This document shows positions 35,325 through 43,947 of a stretch of 64,000 nt of DNA, one piece after another. The translations under genes and the position numbers were made by a program. The first letter of the stretch is position 1, and the number at the start of each line of letters is the position of its first letter. The notes under the pieces were generated by a model. It saw only the letters and a program-made list of their open reading frames with translations. It ran no database searches and was not told where the DNA came from. The DNA is taken from NCBI GenBank assembly GCA_949840805.1, contig CATKXR010000013.1:1-64000 (forward strand), read 5' to 3'. This stretch comes from an uncultured Lachnospiraceae bacterium. GTDB lineage: Bacteria; Bacillota; Clostridia; Lachnospirales; Lachnospiraceae.

Positions 35325-35969
35325 CTAGAAGCCAAGCTCTGCGCCCACCAGTACTACCTTGATCTTTCCGGCCGGGCGGCTGATCCTGGTGCGGAGCATG
35401 GAAGCGCAGATGCTGGTCGGGCTCAGGCAGTCGGCACAGGTGCCGGTAATGCCGCAAGGGGTGTTATTGTCAAACCGCTGGGCATTAATAGGAGCGGCTA
35501 TGTACCGGGCGCGGGCTTCGGCGTCTTCTATGGTTTTGGTGACTTTGTTCATGCCGGCCACTACGATAACGCTTTTCGGGCCAAAGACCAGGGCGGCCAC
35601 CCGGTTTCCGTTGCCGTCAATGTTGTAGAGCTGTCCGTCCTCGCTGATGGCATTGCTGCTCATTAAGTAGGTGTCGCACAGAAGGGCTTTCCGCATCAGT
35701 TCCTGGCCTTCTTCCCGGGTAGAAGCGGCGGCCCGGTCGATGACCGGATTGGTCTGTTTTACCTTTTCGAGGATTCCAAGCTGTGCCAAGGTGGCGGAGC
35801 CGCCCCAGGCGACAACGTCTCCTGCAGGGATCAGGGAAAGAACCTTTTCCAGCGCCTCTTCTTTGGTGGGGCAGTAGTAGGCATCGAAATGACGGCGTTT
35901 TAAGGCCTCCACTACCTTCGGGCCTCTTTTGTCATAGTGTTTCTCCATGGGGTTTGTGCGTTCGCTCAT
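35325..35969 (-). CDS. LUD-domain protein (LutC/YkgG-like, 214 aa)
   Basis: The protein is a single LUD (former DUF162) domain: VVAWGGSATLAQLGILEKV, then LMSSNAISEDGQLYNIDGNGNRVAALVFGPKSVIVVAG. The C-terminus has a cysteine pattern CGITGTCADCLSPTSICASM. LUD proteins are linked to lactate utilisation when beside LutA/LutB, but no such iron-sulfur partners are here. Stand-alone Clostridial versions are functionally uncharacterised. AGGAGGT precedes the start. It probably shares a transcript with nfo, 30 bases upstream. Confidence 0.85.
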   Translation of the reverse strand: MSERTNPMEKHYDKRGPKVVEALKRRHFDAYYCPTKEEALEKVLSLIPAGDVVAWGGSATLAQLGILEKVKQTNPVIDRAAASTREEGQELMRKALLCDTYLMSSNAISEDGQLYNIDGNGNRVAALVFGPKSVIVVAGMNKVTKTIEDAEARARYIAAPINAQRFDNNTPCGITGTCADCLSPTSICASMLRTRISRPAGKIKVVLVGAELGF

Positions 35970-35999
35970 AAGCTTACCTCCTGATTGTTATGTTTTATT

Positions 36000-36842
36000 C
36001 TATTCCTCTTCATCCTGGTAATGTCCCCGCAGCAGGGCAATTTCTTCTGCATAGCCGTCTAGCTCGTTTGGTGTTTCCAGGTAAAAAGGAAGATGCTTTA
36101 AAGCAGGGTGGTTGATAACCCGGATCAGCGCGTCTTTTCCGATATGGCCTTCTCCGATCCGCGCGTGGCGGTCCTTGTGGGCACCTAATGGGTTCAGGCT
36201 GTCATTTAAGTGGACAGCCTTTAAATATTTCAGACCGATAACCCGGTCAAATTCGGCTAAGACTTCATCCAGATGATTGACAATATCATATCCGCCGTCC
36301 CATACATGGCAGGTATCCAGGCAGACTCCCATATGGCCGGATAAAGTGACCCGGTCAAGGATTTCACGCAGCTCCTCAAAATTCCTGCCGATCTCGCTTC
36401 CTTTGCCTGCCATAGTCTCCAACAGGACCGTGGTAGTCTGTTCCGGCTTTAGGATCTGGTTTAACATCTCGGAAATATAGGCAATGCCGGCCTCCACGCC
36501 TTGTTTTACATGACTGCCCGGATGGAAGTTATAACAGTTCCCAGGGGTGTATTCCAGGCGGCGCAGGTCGTCGGCCATAGTCTCCCGGGCAAAATCCCGC
36601 AGGTGCGCATCGGCGGAGCAGGCATTGAGCGTGTACGGTGCATGAGCCAGGATCCGGTTGATTTTGTGGTCTTTGGCATAGGCGAGGAACGCTTCTATGT
36701 CAGCAGGATTTAATTCCTTGGCATTGCCTCCCCGTGGGTTCCTGGTGAAAAACTGGAAGGTGTTGGCGTTTATCTTTACTGCGTCCTTCCCCATGGCCAG
36801 GTAGCCTTTGGAAGAGGACAGATGACATCCGATAGTCAGCAT
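36000..36842 (-). CDS. nfo: Endonuclease IV
   Basis: Nfo cuts DNA 5' to abasic sites using three zinc ions. The metal-binding motifs are present in order: [58 protein letters not shown] with GEGHIG, and the final ETP. The 280-residue length is normal. AAAGGA precedes the start. It is divergent from a HAD phosphatase gene. Confidence 0.96.
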   Translation of the reverse strand: MLTIGCHLSSSKGYLAMGKDAVKINANTFQFFTRNPRGGNAKELNPADIEAFLAYAKDHKINRILAHAPYTLNACSADAHLRDFARETMADDLRRLEYTPGNCYNFHPGSHVKQGVEAGIAYISEMLNQILKPEQTTTVLLETMAGKGSEIGRNFEELREILDRVTLSGHMGVCLDTCHVWDGGYDIVNHLDEVLAEFDRVIGLKYLKAVHLNDSLNPLGAHKDRHARIGEGHIGKDALIRVINHPALKHLPFYLETPNELDGYAEEIALLRGHYQDEEE

Positions 36843-36966
36843 AAGAAAATCCTTTCATGGGTTATTGTAAAAGCGGGCTGCAAAAACAGGCCTGCATATA
36901 CTATAGCGTAAATGCGCCGGAAAGTAAAGAGACAGAGATATCTGTGGACAGGAATCAGTTCCTTAC

Positions 36967-36995
36967 TTGTCTGTAAAAAGAAAAAGAGGTATAAT
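36967..36995 (+). promoter_or_regulatory. Promoter of the HAD phosphatase gene
   Basis: TTGTCT (36967-36972) and a perfect TATAAT (36990-36995) are 17 bases apart, about 40 bases before the start. Confidence 0.7.
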
Positions 36996-37037
36996 CAGAT
37001 AATATTATGGCAGATGCCATAAAGATTGGAGGATAAA

Positions 37038-37691
37038 ATGATTCGATGCTGTATATTTGATTTGGACGGGACGCTGCTGAATACCCTGAAGGCGCTGACA
37101 TATACCACAAGCCTGGTACTGGAGCACTTTGGATACGGCCCGGTGGATGAAGAACATATGAAGCAATTTGTGGGAGACGGCTATAAGATGCAGCTTAAGC
37201 GGGCTTTGCGCTTTGCCGGGGACGAGGCTTTGAAATATCACGAGGAAAGCCTGCCTTTGTACACGGAATTGTTTGCAAAGTACTGTATGTATCAGGTAAA
37301 GCCATATGAAGGAATCTGCGGGCTGCTGGACGGGTTAAAGGAGAGGGGCATTATGCTTGCGGTGCTGTCCAACAAACCTCATGCACGGACTGTGGAAAAT
37401 ATTGAAGGGATATTTGGAAAGGGATTCTTTGATTTTATCGCAGGGGAAACGCCCGGGGTGCCGAAAAAACCAGATCCTGCGGGGGTGATCAGAATCTTGG
37501 AAGCGCTTGAAGTAAAGCCGGATGAATGCCTGTATTTCGGAGATACCAATACGGATATGAGAACCGGGCTGGGAGCCGGGCTGGTGACGGTAGGCGTGAC
37601 CTGGGGGTTTCGGGGCAGGGAGGAACTGGAGGCGTTCCATCCGCAGTTCATCATCGACCATCCGCAGGAGGTCTTTGACAGGATTCTTTAA
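37038..37691 (+). CDS. HAD-superfamily phosphatase, phosphoglycolate phosphatase-like (217 aa)
   Basis: The HAD motifs are clear: CIFDLDGTLLNT (motif I with the nucleophile Asp), VLSNKPH (motif II), KPDPAGV (motif III Lys) and YFGDTNTDMRTG (motif IV). The helical cap between motifs I and II is of the small C1 type found in Gph and PpaX. The substrate could be phosphoglycolate or pyrophosphate and cannot be settled by sequence. GGAGGA precedes the ATG; a TTG at 37026 is unlikely because that site overlaps it. Confidence 0.88.
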   Translation: MIRCCIFDLDGTLLNTLKALTYTTSLVLEHFGYGPVDEEHMKQFVGDGYKMQLKRALRFAGDEALKYHEESLPLYTELFAKYCMYQVKPYEGICGLLDGLKERGIMLAVLSNKPHARTVENIEGIFGKGFFDFIAGETPGVPKKPDPAGVIRILEALEVKPDECLYFGDTNTDMRTGLGAGLVTVGVTWGFRGREELEAFHPQFIIDHPQEVFDRIL

Positions 37692-37750
37692 AATGCAGCG
37701 ATGTGCCAGGCGTGATCCCTGAAGGGGCATACCCTGAAGGAGGAATCCGT

Positions 37751-37787
37751 ATAAAAAGGCAGCAGCCCGGTTACGGGAACTGCTGCC
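37751..37787 (-). terminator. Intrinsic terminator of the downstream minus-strand gene
   Basis: GGCAGCAG (37758-37765) pairs with CTGCTGCC (37780-37787). Read on the minus strand the stem is followed by TTTTTAT, right after the zinc-ribbon gene ending at 37826. Confidence 0.8.
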
Positions 37788-37825
37788 GGAGAAACCGGAG
37801 AAAAGAAAAGGCCAAAAGGGCTGTT

Positions 37826-39379
37826 TTATCCTGCGATCTGCCCCTCAATGATGATTACATACCCGTCCTTGTCAACACGGAAGTTCATGGCGGAAATATA
37901 TCCCATATTCGTGTTTTTCATAGCTGACAGATAATCGGCGGCGTTATAGGTTCCGATGTCATAAGACACAGGATGGAATCCCATGATATTTCCGTCTTTC
38001 CTGACCCACAGGGATCCTGTATAGATGGTTTCCGTCAGGGGATCGTCAGAAGATTGTTCAATGGTATAATGCCTGCCGTCTTTTGTGGGAATCAGGGAAT
38101 GGATCTCATTGGGCGGCCCGGAAAGGGAAATGCTGTACCAGGGCGCGGCGATGTAGCTGTCTTCCTGTTTTTCAATCGTGCTCAGGGTGTAAGTGGCGCC
38201 GCAGAGATTTAAGGTGTCTCCGGGACGCAGCTTATTTACCTGCTCCGTATCCAGATAAACTTTTCTTACAATGGTGATGCCGGACAATTCAAAATAATCT
38301 CCCTTATCTTCTATGGATAGAGGAATTTTGTTATCGTAAAAGGTGTCGGATCCCCAAAACATAAGCCGGTCCATATCTTCTGCATAAGGATCAAGGGCAG
38401 CCTTGGAGGGAGCAGGAGGCCTTTGGGATATCTGCTGCCCGTCCCGTGGGGCAGAGAAATACCTTCGGATATTATCTTCTGTTACAGGAAGCCACTGGAT
38501 CTGCGGAGGCTGTCCCAAAAGGGCGTCCTGTGCATTGGCTTCGTCTTCTGAGACCTCCCTGTCATCGATCAGAAAATGGCCGACAGCAGACCAATATATG
38601 CAGGAAATCTCATCAAGGGTTCCCTGCAGGTTGAGCTTTAGATAGCTGTGGTAGCTTCCGCCGGAACGTTCTTCTATTTTCAGGTTCATGTCTTTTACGA
38701 AGGTGTAATAATTGTTGTATTCTGACATATCGCTTCTGTCCAGAGAAATGACCAGATTCCCGTCTATGCAGGAATAAATGCCTTCTGCAATGGATTGATT
38801 GGTCCACCAGGAGGGGCAGGAGGACACATAAAGCTCGTCTTCTCCGTCCTGGTTGCCGTCATAGAAGGCGAAATAGTATTCAAACCGGCCTGTCTGGGGA
38901 TTTAACCCGACTTTGGCATTATAGTCTAAGTGGAGCCCGTCAAATTCCATTGACATTCCATAAGAGGCGCCACGTTTTCCGTCCAGGTATTCTCTTAATA
39001 TCTGCCCGTACTCAAAGGCATAAAGATCGGGTGCGGCTTCTTCTTTCGTTTCCGGACGGAGGGAGCCTGTGTCCTGCTGATCATTTTTTCCGGAGTTTTT
39101 GTCGGGGTCGGATGTATTTTCAGGGCCAGACAGTTTTTGGGGAGTACGGCCGGTCTCCTGTATGGTGTCTGGTTCTCTGCTTTTTGTGTTTCTTACCGAC
39201 AGGAATGTTACAGTACTCACAGCAGATACTGCCACAAGAATCCCTGCCAGTATGATTTTTAAAATAATCCTGTCAGGTGTTTTTTCAGGGGAAGGAGAAC
39301 TATCGGTTAAAGGGGCGCCGCATTGGATGCAGAATTTTACGTTATCCTTATTTTCTTTCCCGCATTTTGAACAGTACAT
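37826..39379 (-). CDS. Zinc-ribbon, membrane-anchored protein (517 aa)
   Basis: This is the third protein here with the same plan: an N-terminal zinc ribbon (CSKC, CIQC), a membrane segment at about residues 38-62, a Ser/Asp/Glu-rich linker to about 120, and a large outer region. GNQDGEDELYVS near residue 195 resembles the calcium-loop-like DIDGDGIVELFVW of the 1186-residue protein. The remaining ectodomain is beta-rich and unassigned. AGGAGGAAA precedes the start. It is separated from the other two by nfo, LUD and HAD genes. Confidence 0.8.
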   Translation of the reverse strand: MYCSKCGKENKDNVKFCIQCGAPLTDSSPSPEKTPDRIILKIILAGILVAVSAVSTVTFLSVRNTKSREPDTIQETGRTPQKLSGPENTSDPDKNSGKNDQQDTGSLRPETKEEAAPDLYAFEYGQILREYLDGKRGASYGMSMEFDGLHLDYNAKVGLNPQTGRFEYYFAFYDGNQDGEDELYVSSCPSWWTNQSIAEGIYSCIDGNLVISLDRSDMSEYNNYYTFVKDMNLKIEERSGGSYHSYLKLNLQGTLDEISCIYWSAVGHFLIDDREVSEDEANAQDALLGQPPQIQWLPVTEDNIRRYFSAPRDGQQISQRPPAPSKAALDPYAEDMDRLMFWGSDTFYDNKIPLSIEDKGDYFELSGITIVRKVYLDTEQVNKLRPGDTLNLCGATYTLSTIEKQEDSYIAAPWYSISLSGPPNEIHSLIPTKDGRHYTIEQSSDDPLTETIYTGSLWVRKDGNIMGFHPVSYDIGTYNAADYLSAMKNTNMGYISAMNFRVDKDGYVIIIEGQIAG

Positions 39380-39480
39380 AAAAATTTCCTCCTGGGATTG
39401 ATGGATATGATTATACAGGATTTGCTGGATTTTGGCAATGGAAAGACTTTTTACTTGCAGATTTATTCAGATAAACATAC

Positions 39481-39509
39481 TTGACTATCCGGAAATGTCA
39501 GCATATAAT
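39481..39509 (+). promoter_or_regulatory. Promoter of the PTS gene
   Basis: TTGACT (39481-39486) and TATAAT (39504-39509) are 17 bases apart, leaving a leader of about 90 bases. Confidence 0.75.
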
Positions 39510-39605
39510 GAATCCGTAATTTTGCTGCATATAATAATCTGATATTTTCTGATTATTGCCTGTGTTCTTTGTGGGAAGAAAGTATTAAGCGAGGTGGTGG
39601 TAAGT

Positions 39606-41228
39606 ATGGAGATTGGTTTTATTCAATGTGTTTTGATTGGCATCTGGACGGGGATCTGTATAACCGGCATGCTGACCGGGACTTATCTGACCCGGTGCCT
39701 GGTGATGGCGGCAGGGGTCGGCGTGATCCTGGGAGATGTAAAGACAGGACTGCTGATGGGCGCTGTCGGGGAGCTGGCTTTTCTGGGATTTGGTGTATCT
39801 TCCGGCGGGGCGGTGCCGCCTAATCCGGTGGGACCCGGGGTCATAGGGACGGTCATTGCCATTACCATGAAGGATAAGGGGGTGGATACAGGGGCGGCAT
39901 TGGCGTATTCGTTTCCTTTTGCGGTACTGATCCAGTTTTTGATTACAGGGATCTATACGGCGGCGACGGGAGCGGCTTTTCAGGCAGAAAAGGCGGTAGA
40001 GAAGGGACAGTACGGGCGGTTTTGGATGCTGGCTAACAGCACGCTGCTGATGTTTGTCATGAGCGGATTTTTGATTGGTTTTTCTGCGGCTTTTCATGTA
40101 GAAGGGCTGGAAAAGATAATCAGCGCCATACCCCAATGGCTGACAGAAGGGCTGGGGACAGCAGGAAAAATGCTTCCTGCCGTGGGATTTGCCGTGATCC
40201 TTAATGTGATGGCCTGTGGGGATGTGGTTCCATTTGTGGTCATGGGATATGTGACGGCGGCTTATCTGAATCTTCCCGTTCTGGCCGTGGCTTTGGTTTC
40301 TGCGGCATTGGCGTGGATCATTCTGGAAATAAAAGACGGAACCGGGGCGGATGTGGCCGGACATGTGGAGGAACCGGGGATTTTGGGAAGGGAAGAGGAG
40401 ACTGCGCCAAAAGGGGACGGAGGACATTTTTCCCGGCTTCCGGAGCGGGAATTGAGACGGCTTTCCCGAAGGACGGCGCTTCGGGCTTATTTTTTGCAGA
40501 ATGGTTATAACTATGGGAACTATGAGGGATTGTCCTATGCCAATATATTATTTCCTGCGCTTCGGCGCCTGTGTCCGGATGAGGATATGTTTCGCCGGGA
40601 ACTGAAGGAGAGCATGGGGTACTGCAGTGTGAATCCTAATTTTCTCCCTATCCTTACCAGCATTCATCTGGTGACTATGAACCAGGGGATTTCCGGCAGG
40701 GAGAGCAGGGATATCCGCGTGGCCCTTATGGGACCCCTGGCCGGAATCGGGGATTCCCTGGTCCAGTTTTGTTTTGCTCCCGTGTTCTCCACCATAGGAG
40801 CTATGATGGCCCAAAAGGGGATGATGGCAGGCCCGGTTGTATTTCTGCTGGGAATGAACGGGCTGCTTTTGGGAATGAAACTTTTCAGCGAGAGCCTGGG
40901 GTACGGTCTTGGGACATCACTGGCAGGAAGCCTGCGAGGCCGCCTGGATTCCCTGTCCGGGGCGGCAAGGAGAGTGGGGGCGGCAGTGATCACCGGGCTT
41001 GCCGTAAATTGCGTAGATATCCGCATGGTTTTAAGATTTGGGAGCGCGGGAGAAGAGATATTGGATCTGCAGGAATTTTTAGATCTGCTGCTTCCGGGGG
41101 CTTTGCCGGTCTTGTATACAGGGCTGCTTTTCTATCTGATCCGGGTAAAAGAATGGAGTATGTACCGGCTGGTAGGATTAACATTGGCGGCAGGGATATT
41201 TTTTCGGACAGCAGGAATTTTAGGATAA
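39606..41228 (+). CDS. Mannose-family PTS permease, fused IIC and IID (540 aa)
   Basis: Residues about 1-260 are an EIIC of the mannose/sorbose family: a multi-spanning region with GVGVILGDVKTGLLMGAVGELAFLGF and PPNPVGPGVIGT. After a hydrophilic linker (about 260-290), residues to the end are an EIID: LQNGYNYGNYEGLSYANILFPAL, ALMGPLAGIGDSLVQF and C-terminal membrane segments. IIC and IID are normally separate polypeptides. No IIA or IIB gene adjoins, so phosphorylation would rely on proteins encoded elsewhere. GAGGTG precedes the ATG at 39606; GTG at 39594 overlaps that site. The next gene has its own operator, so the PTS may not belong to that regulon. Confidence 0.88.
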   Translation: MEIGFIQCVLIGIWTGICITGMLTGTYLTRCLVMAAGVGVILGDVKTGLLMGAVGELAFLGFGVSSGGAVPPNPVGPGVIGTVIAITMKDKGVDTGAALAYSFPFAVLIQFLITGIYTAATGAAFQAEKAVEKGQYGRFWMLANSTLLMFVMSGFLIGFSAAFHVEGLEKIISAIPQWLTEGLGTAGKMLPAVGFAVILNVMACGDVVPFVVMGYVTAAYLNLPVLAVALVSAALAWIILEIKDGTGADVAGHVEEPGILGREEETAPKGDGGHFSRLPERELRRLSRRTALRAYFLQNGYNYGNYEGLSYANILFPALRRLCPDEDMFRRELKESMGYCSVNPNFLPILTSIHLVTMNQGISGRESRDIRVALMGPLAGIGDSLVQFCFAPVFSTIGAMMAQKGMMAGPVVFLLGMNGLLLGMKLFSESLGYGLGTSLAGSLRGRLDSLSGAARRVGAAVITGLAVNCVDIRMVLRFGSAGEEILDLQEFLDLLLPGALPVLYTGLLFYLIRVKEWSMYRLVGLTLAAGIFFRTAGILG

Positions 41229-41241
41229 GCAGTAAAACCTG

Positions 41242-41293
41242 TTGACAAACTGATAAAATGTGGTAATATAAGCTATATACACACGTGTTTATA
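41242..41293 (+). promoter_or_regulatory. Promoter and LacI-type operator 1
   Basis: TTGACA (41242-41247) is 16 bases from TAATAT (41264-41269). Just downstream lies TATACACACGTGTTTATA (41276-41293), symmetric except at one position pair, with core ACACGTGT. A repressor here would cover the transcription start of the isomerase-like gene. It matches the boxes at 42740 and 43872. Confidence 0.75.
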
Positions 41294-41331
41294 AAAATAA
41301 AATTGTGCAGAATATGAAAGAGGAGGGTTTT

Positions 41332-42675
41332 ATGAGGAACAACTTAAATGTTGGATTTGTTGTAACCTGTTCCGGAAGGTGGCCCAGGGAGCTGCCAGAG
41401 AAGCGTAAGGCGGAATATGGAAAGTGGCTTTCCGGCGAGATGAGCCAGGTACAGGTGGTGGAAGCAGAGCAGATTGTATGCGACAAGGAGACTTTAGAAG
41501 GAGCTGTCAGAAAGTTTAAGGAAGCCCGGGCCGATGTGATCGTTATGGTATATGGCGCTTTTACGGGTGATGATGTGGCAGCTTATCTGGCCGAGATGGT
41601 GAAGGTGCCGATTATTTTATGGGCGCCTTACGAGGTTCCTTTTGAAAAAAATACCAGGCTTTATGCCAATGCCCTTTGCTCCATGACTATGAATGCGGCG
41701 GCGCTTCACCGCCTGGGGGCGGTATGCCACACGGTTTACGGGAGCCTGGAGGATGAGAGGGCTGTCTTAAAAGTGCGGGGGCTGATCCTTGCCTATCATA
41801 CCGTTAAGGCCATGCGCCATACGAACCTGGGGCTTTTGGGGTATCGTCCTACGGCTTTTTATAATTGCGCCTTCGACGAGGGACTGATCCGCAGAACTTT
41901 TGGGGTGAAGATCGAGGAGACGGATTTAAAGGTGGTATTTGATAAGATGGCGGAGATTCCGCAGAATGTATGCCAGGAGGAGATGGCAAAGGTCAGGGAC
42001 ATTTACGATGTGGAACTGCCGGAAGGCCATCTGGAGAATCATGCCCGGCTTTACCTGGCCTTAAAGGAGGTCATGGGACAGCAGGGATATGATTTTGGCG
42101 TGATCAAGTGCTGGCCGGAGATGGGCAATCTTCATGCCACTCCCTGCGCGGTGCTGGGGCGGCTGGCAGATGACGGAATCCACATCGGATGCGAGGGGGA
42201 CGTGGATGCAGAGCTGGCCCAGATTGCCCAAAATTATCTGACCGGCCTGCCTACATTTATTACGGATATGATCAACATTGATGAGGAGGAGAACCAGATG
42301 ACATTCTGGCATTGCGGCAACGCTGCCCCGTCACTGGCCAATCCGGAATACGAGCTGTGGATGCGCAACCATCCGCTGGCAGGACAGGGAAGCGCTTTTT
42401 GGGGCGCGTTAAAGCCGGGAATCGTGACCATCGCCCGGTTCTGCAACCTGGGAGGCGCCTACAAGCTGTTTTTGATGAGAGGAGAGGCCGTGAACCGGGA
42501 CCGGTATACACGAGGCATCATGGCCAATGTAAAGGTGGAACGTCCGGTGCGGGAGGTGATTGAGCAGATCATGGAAAACGGAGTGCCTCATCACTACAGT
42601 CTGGTATGGGCAGATGTGGCGGAAGAGATGAAGCGGCTTTGTGAACTTTTAGGGATACCTGTGATTGAACTGTAA
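41332..42675 (+). CDS. L-fucose/L-arabinose isomerase-like protein (447 aa)
   Basis: Sequence blocks VGFVVTCSGRWP, VIVMVYGAFTGDDVAAYLAEMVKVPIILWAPYEVP and LLGYRPTAFYNCAFDE fit the two N-terminal domains of the fucose/arabinose isomerase superfamily. The C-terminal part keeps likely metal ligands: Glu263 in KCWPEMGN, an acidic GCEGDVDA and a His in PHHYSLVW, matching the Glu-Asp-His set of FucI. It is shorter than FucI (near 590), so it belongs to a less studied branch. AGGAGGG precedes the ATG. An aldose-ketose isomerisation is expected, but the sugar is unknown. Confidence 0.8.
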   Translation: MRNNLNVGFVVTCSGRWPRELPEKRKAEYGKWLSGEMSQVQVVEAEQIVCDKETLEGAVRKFKEARADVIVMVYGAFTGDDVAAYLAEMVKVPIILWAPYEVPFEKNTRLYANALCSMTMNAAALHRLGAVCHTVYGSLEDERAVLKVRGLILAYHTVKAMRHTNLGLLGYRPTAFYNCAFDEGLIRRTFGVKIEETDLKVVFDKMAEIPQNVCQEEMAKVRDIYDVELPEGHLENHARLYLALKEVMGQQGYDFGVIKCWPEMGNLHATPCAVLGRLADDGIHIGCEGDVDAELAQIAQNYLTGLPTFITDMINIDEEENQMTFWHCGNAAPSLANPEYELWMRNHPLAGQGSAFWGALKPGIVTIARFCNLGGAYKLFLMRGEAVNRDRYTRGIMANVKVERPVREVIEQIMENGVPHHYSLVWADVAEEMKRLCELLGIPVIEL

Positions 42676-42703
42676 GAAAAATTAAAAAAATCACTAAAAC
42701 ATA

Positions 42704-42755
42704 TTGACATTTTCCCACTCTTGTTGTAGACTATTAATAGTACATACGAGTGTAC
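42704..42755 (+). promoter_or_regulatory. Promoter and LacI-type operator 2 (autoregulation)
   Basis: TTGACA (42704-42709) and TAGACT (42727-42732) are 17 bases apart. GTACATACGAGTGTAC (42740-42755) follows at the expected start of transcription, 25 bases before the regulator gene. This fits negative autoregulation. Confidence 0.75.
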
Positions 42756-42779
42756 ATTACAAACAGGAGAGCTAACAGG

Positions 42780-43793
42780 ATGGGTGAGACCAGAGAGCGG
42801 GTCACAAGGGCAGACGTGGCAAAGCTGGCAGGAGTCAGTGAGACGATTGTGTCTTATGTGATCAACAACAACCGTTATGTGGCTAAGGAAAAGCGGCAGA
42901 GGGTGGAGGAGGCAGTCCGGCTTTTGAATTACCGTCCTAACAATGTGGCGCGTGCCCTGAAGGGAAAGCGGAGCAATCAGATCATTTTCATTGCCGACCA
43001 TATTACCAATGAGTATTTCAGCAGCATCGTCAGTGAGATGGACAAGTATGCTTATGATTCCGGCTATTTGATTTCCCTGTGTTCCAACCGGAACACGCCG
43101 GAGTTCATTTCCCAGGTGATCAGCCGTCAGTTTGACGGGATTATTGTCAGTTCCGCCAGCTTTCCCACGGAATATGTGGAACAGTTCAGCCAGGCGGGGA
43201 TCCCGGTGGTAGTGTTCAGGCGATGGAGGCATCAGAAGACGTTAGCGCATGTGGCTTATCTGGGTACAGGGCTGTACACAGGGGCAAGAGAAGCGGTCAG
43301 GCATCTCATTCAAAAAGGATGCCAAAATGTGGTGTATGTGGACCGGATCAGCGCCAGAGGCCACGTCAGCCCCCCGGATGATATGCGTTTCGGCGGTTTT
43401 GTAGATGAGATGGAAGCGAACGGATTTTCCGTGGGGCCTGACAACATTGTCTGCGGATGCCGCAGCCAGGAAGAATTGGCGGAGGAGGTCAAAAGACGGC
43501 TTCGGACCGGTTCCCGGGTGGACGGGATCTTTGGAAGGAATGACATGCTTGCCTGCATTGCCATGACCGCGGCGGTACAGACCGGTATTCAGGTGCCGGG
43601 GCAGTTAAAGGTGATCGGTTTTGATGATTCCAGTATCAGCCGTCTGATTACTCCCGGCCTTTCGACGATTCAGATGAAAAAGAATGAGATCGCCGGGGCG
43701 GCCATTGATATGCTGACGCAGATGATTGCCGGCAGGCAGCCGGAGGACAGGAATTTTGAGACATTGCTGATCGAAAGGGAGAGCACAAAATAA
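42780..43793 (+). CDS. LacI-family transcriptional regulator (337 aa)
   Basis: The helix-turn-helix and hinge helix are complete: TRADVAKLAGVSETIVSYVINNNRYV and YRPNNVARALKGKRSN. The effector-binding region follows the periplasmic-binding-protein fold (FIADHITNEYFSSIV, DGIIVSSASFP, DGIFGRNDMLACIAM, VIGFDDSSISRLITPGLSTIQ). The ATG at 42780 has AGGAGA nine bases upstream; an in-frame GTG at 42750 lies inside the operator. Boxes at 41276, 42740 and 43872 are the likely targets. The effector is presumably the transported sugar or its phosphate. Confidence 0.92.
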   Translation: MGETRERVTRADVAKLAGVSETIVSYVINNNRYVAKEKRQRVEEAVRLLNYRPNNVARALKGKRSNQIIFIADHITNEYFSSIVSEMDKYAYDSGYLISLCSNRNTPEFISQVISRQFDGIIVSSASFPTEYVEQFSQAGIPVVVFRRWRHQKTLAHVAYLGTGLYTGAREAVRHLIQKGCQNVVYVDRISARGHVSPPDDMRFGGFVDEMEANGFSVGPDNIVCGCRSQEELAEEVKRRLRTGSRVDGIFGRNDMLACIAMTAAVQTGIQVPGQLKVIGFDDSSISRLITPGLSTIQMKKNEIAGAAIDMLTQMIAGRQPEDRNFETLLIERESTK

Positions 43794-43871
43794 CCGTTTT
43801 TTCTGCTCGGAATGGTGGGATCAGAAAAGTATTGTGAGCACGGATCTTGGTGCTCCTTCCCTTTTCGACAA

Positions 43872-43890
43872 TATACACACGAGTGTACAC
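43872..43890 (+). promoter_or_regulatory. LacI-type operator 3, before the ABC transporter
   Basis: TATACACACGAGTGTACAC shares the TACACACGNGTGTA core with the other two boxes and lies 58 bases before the binding-protein start. The promoter itself is less clear; TTGGTG near 43847 and an AT-rich hexamer near 43870 are candidates. Confidence 0.7.
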
Positions 43891-43947
43891 ATTCACAGGC
43901 ATTCTGTGAAAAATAAGAAAACAATAAAAAGAGAGGAAGGTAATATT

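Noticed and set aside
35325-35969. LutC of a lactate utilisation operon
   Set aside because: No LutA or LutB iron-sulfur genes are present, so only the LUD domain is claimed.
43834-43947. N-terminal extension of the sugar-binding protein
   Set aside because: It runs through the operator at 43872, and the lipoprotein signal begins at the ATG at 43948.
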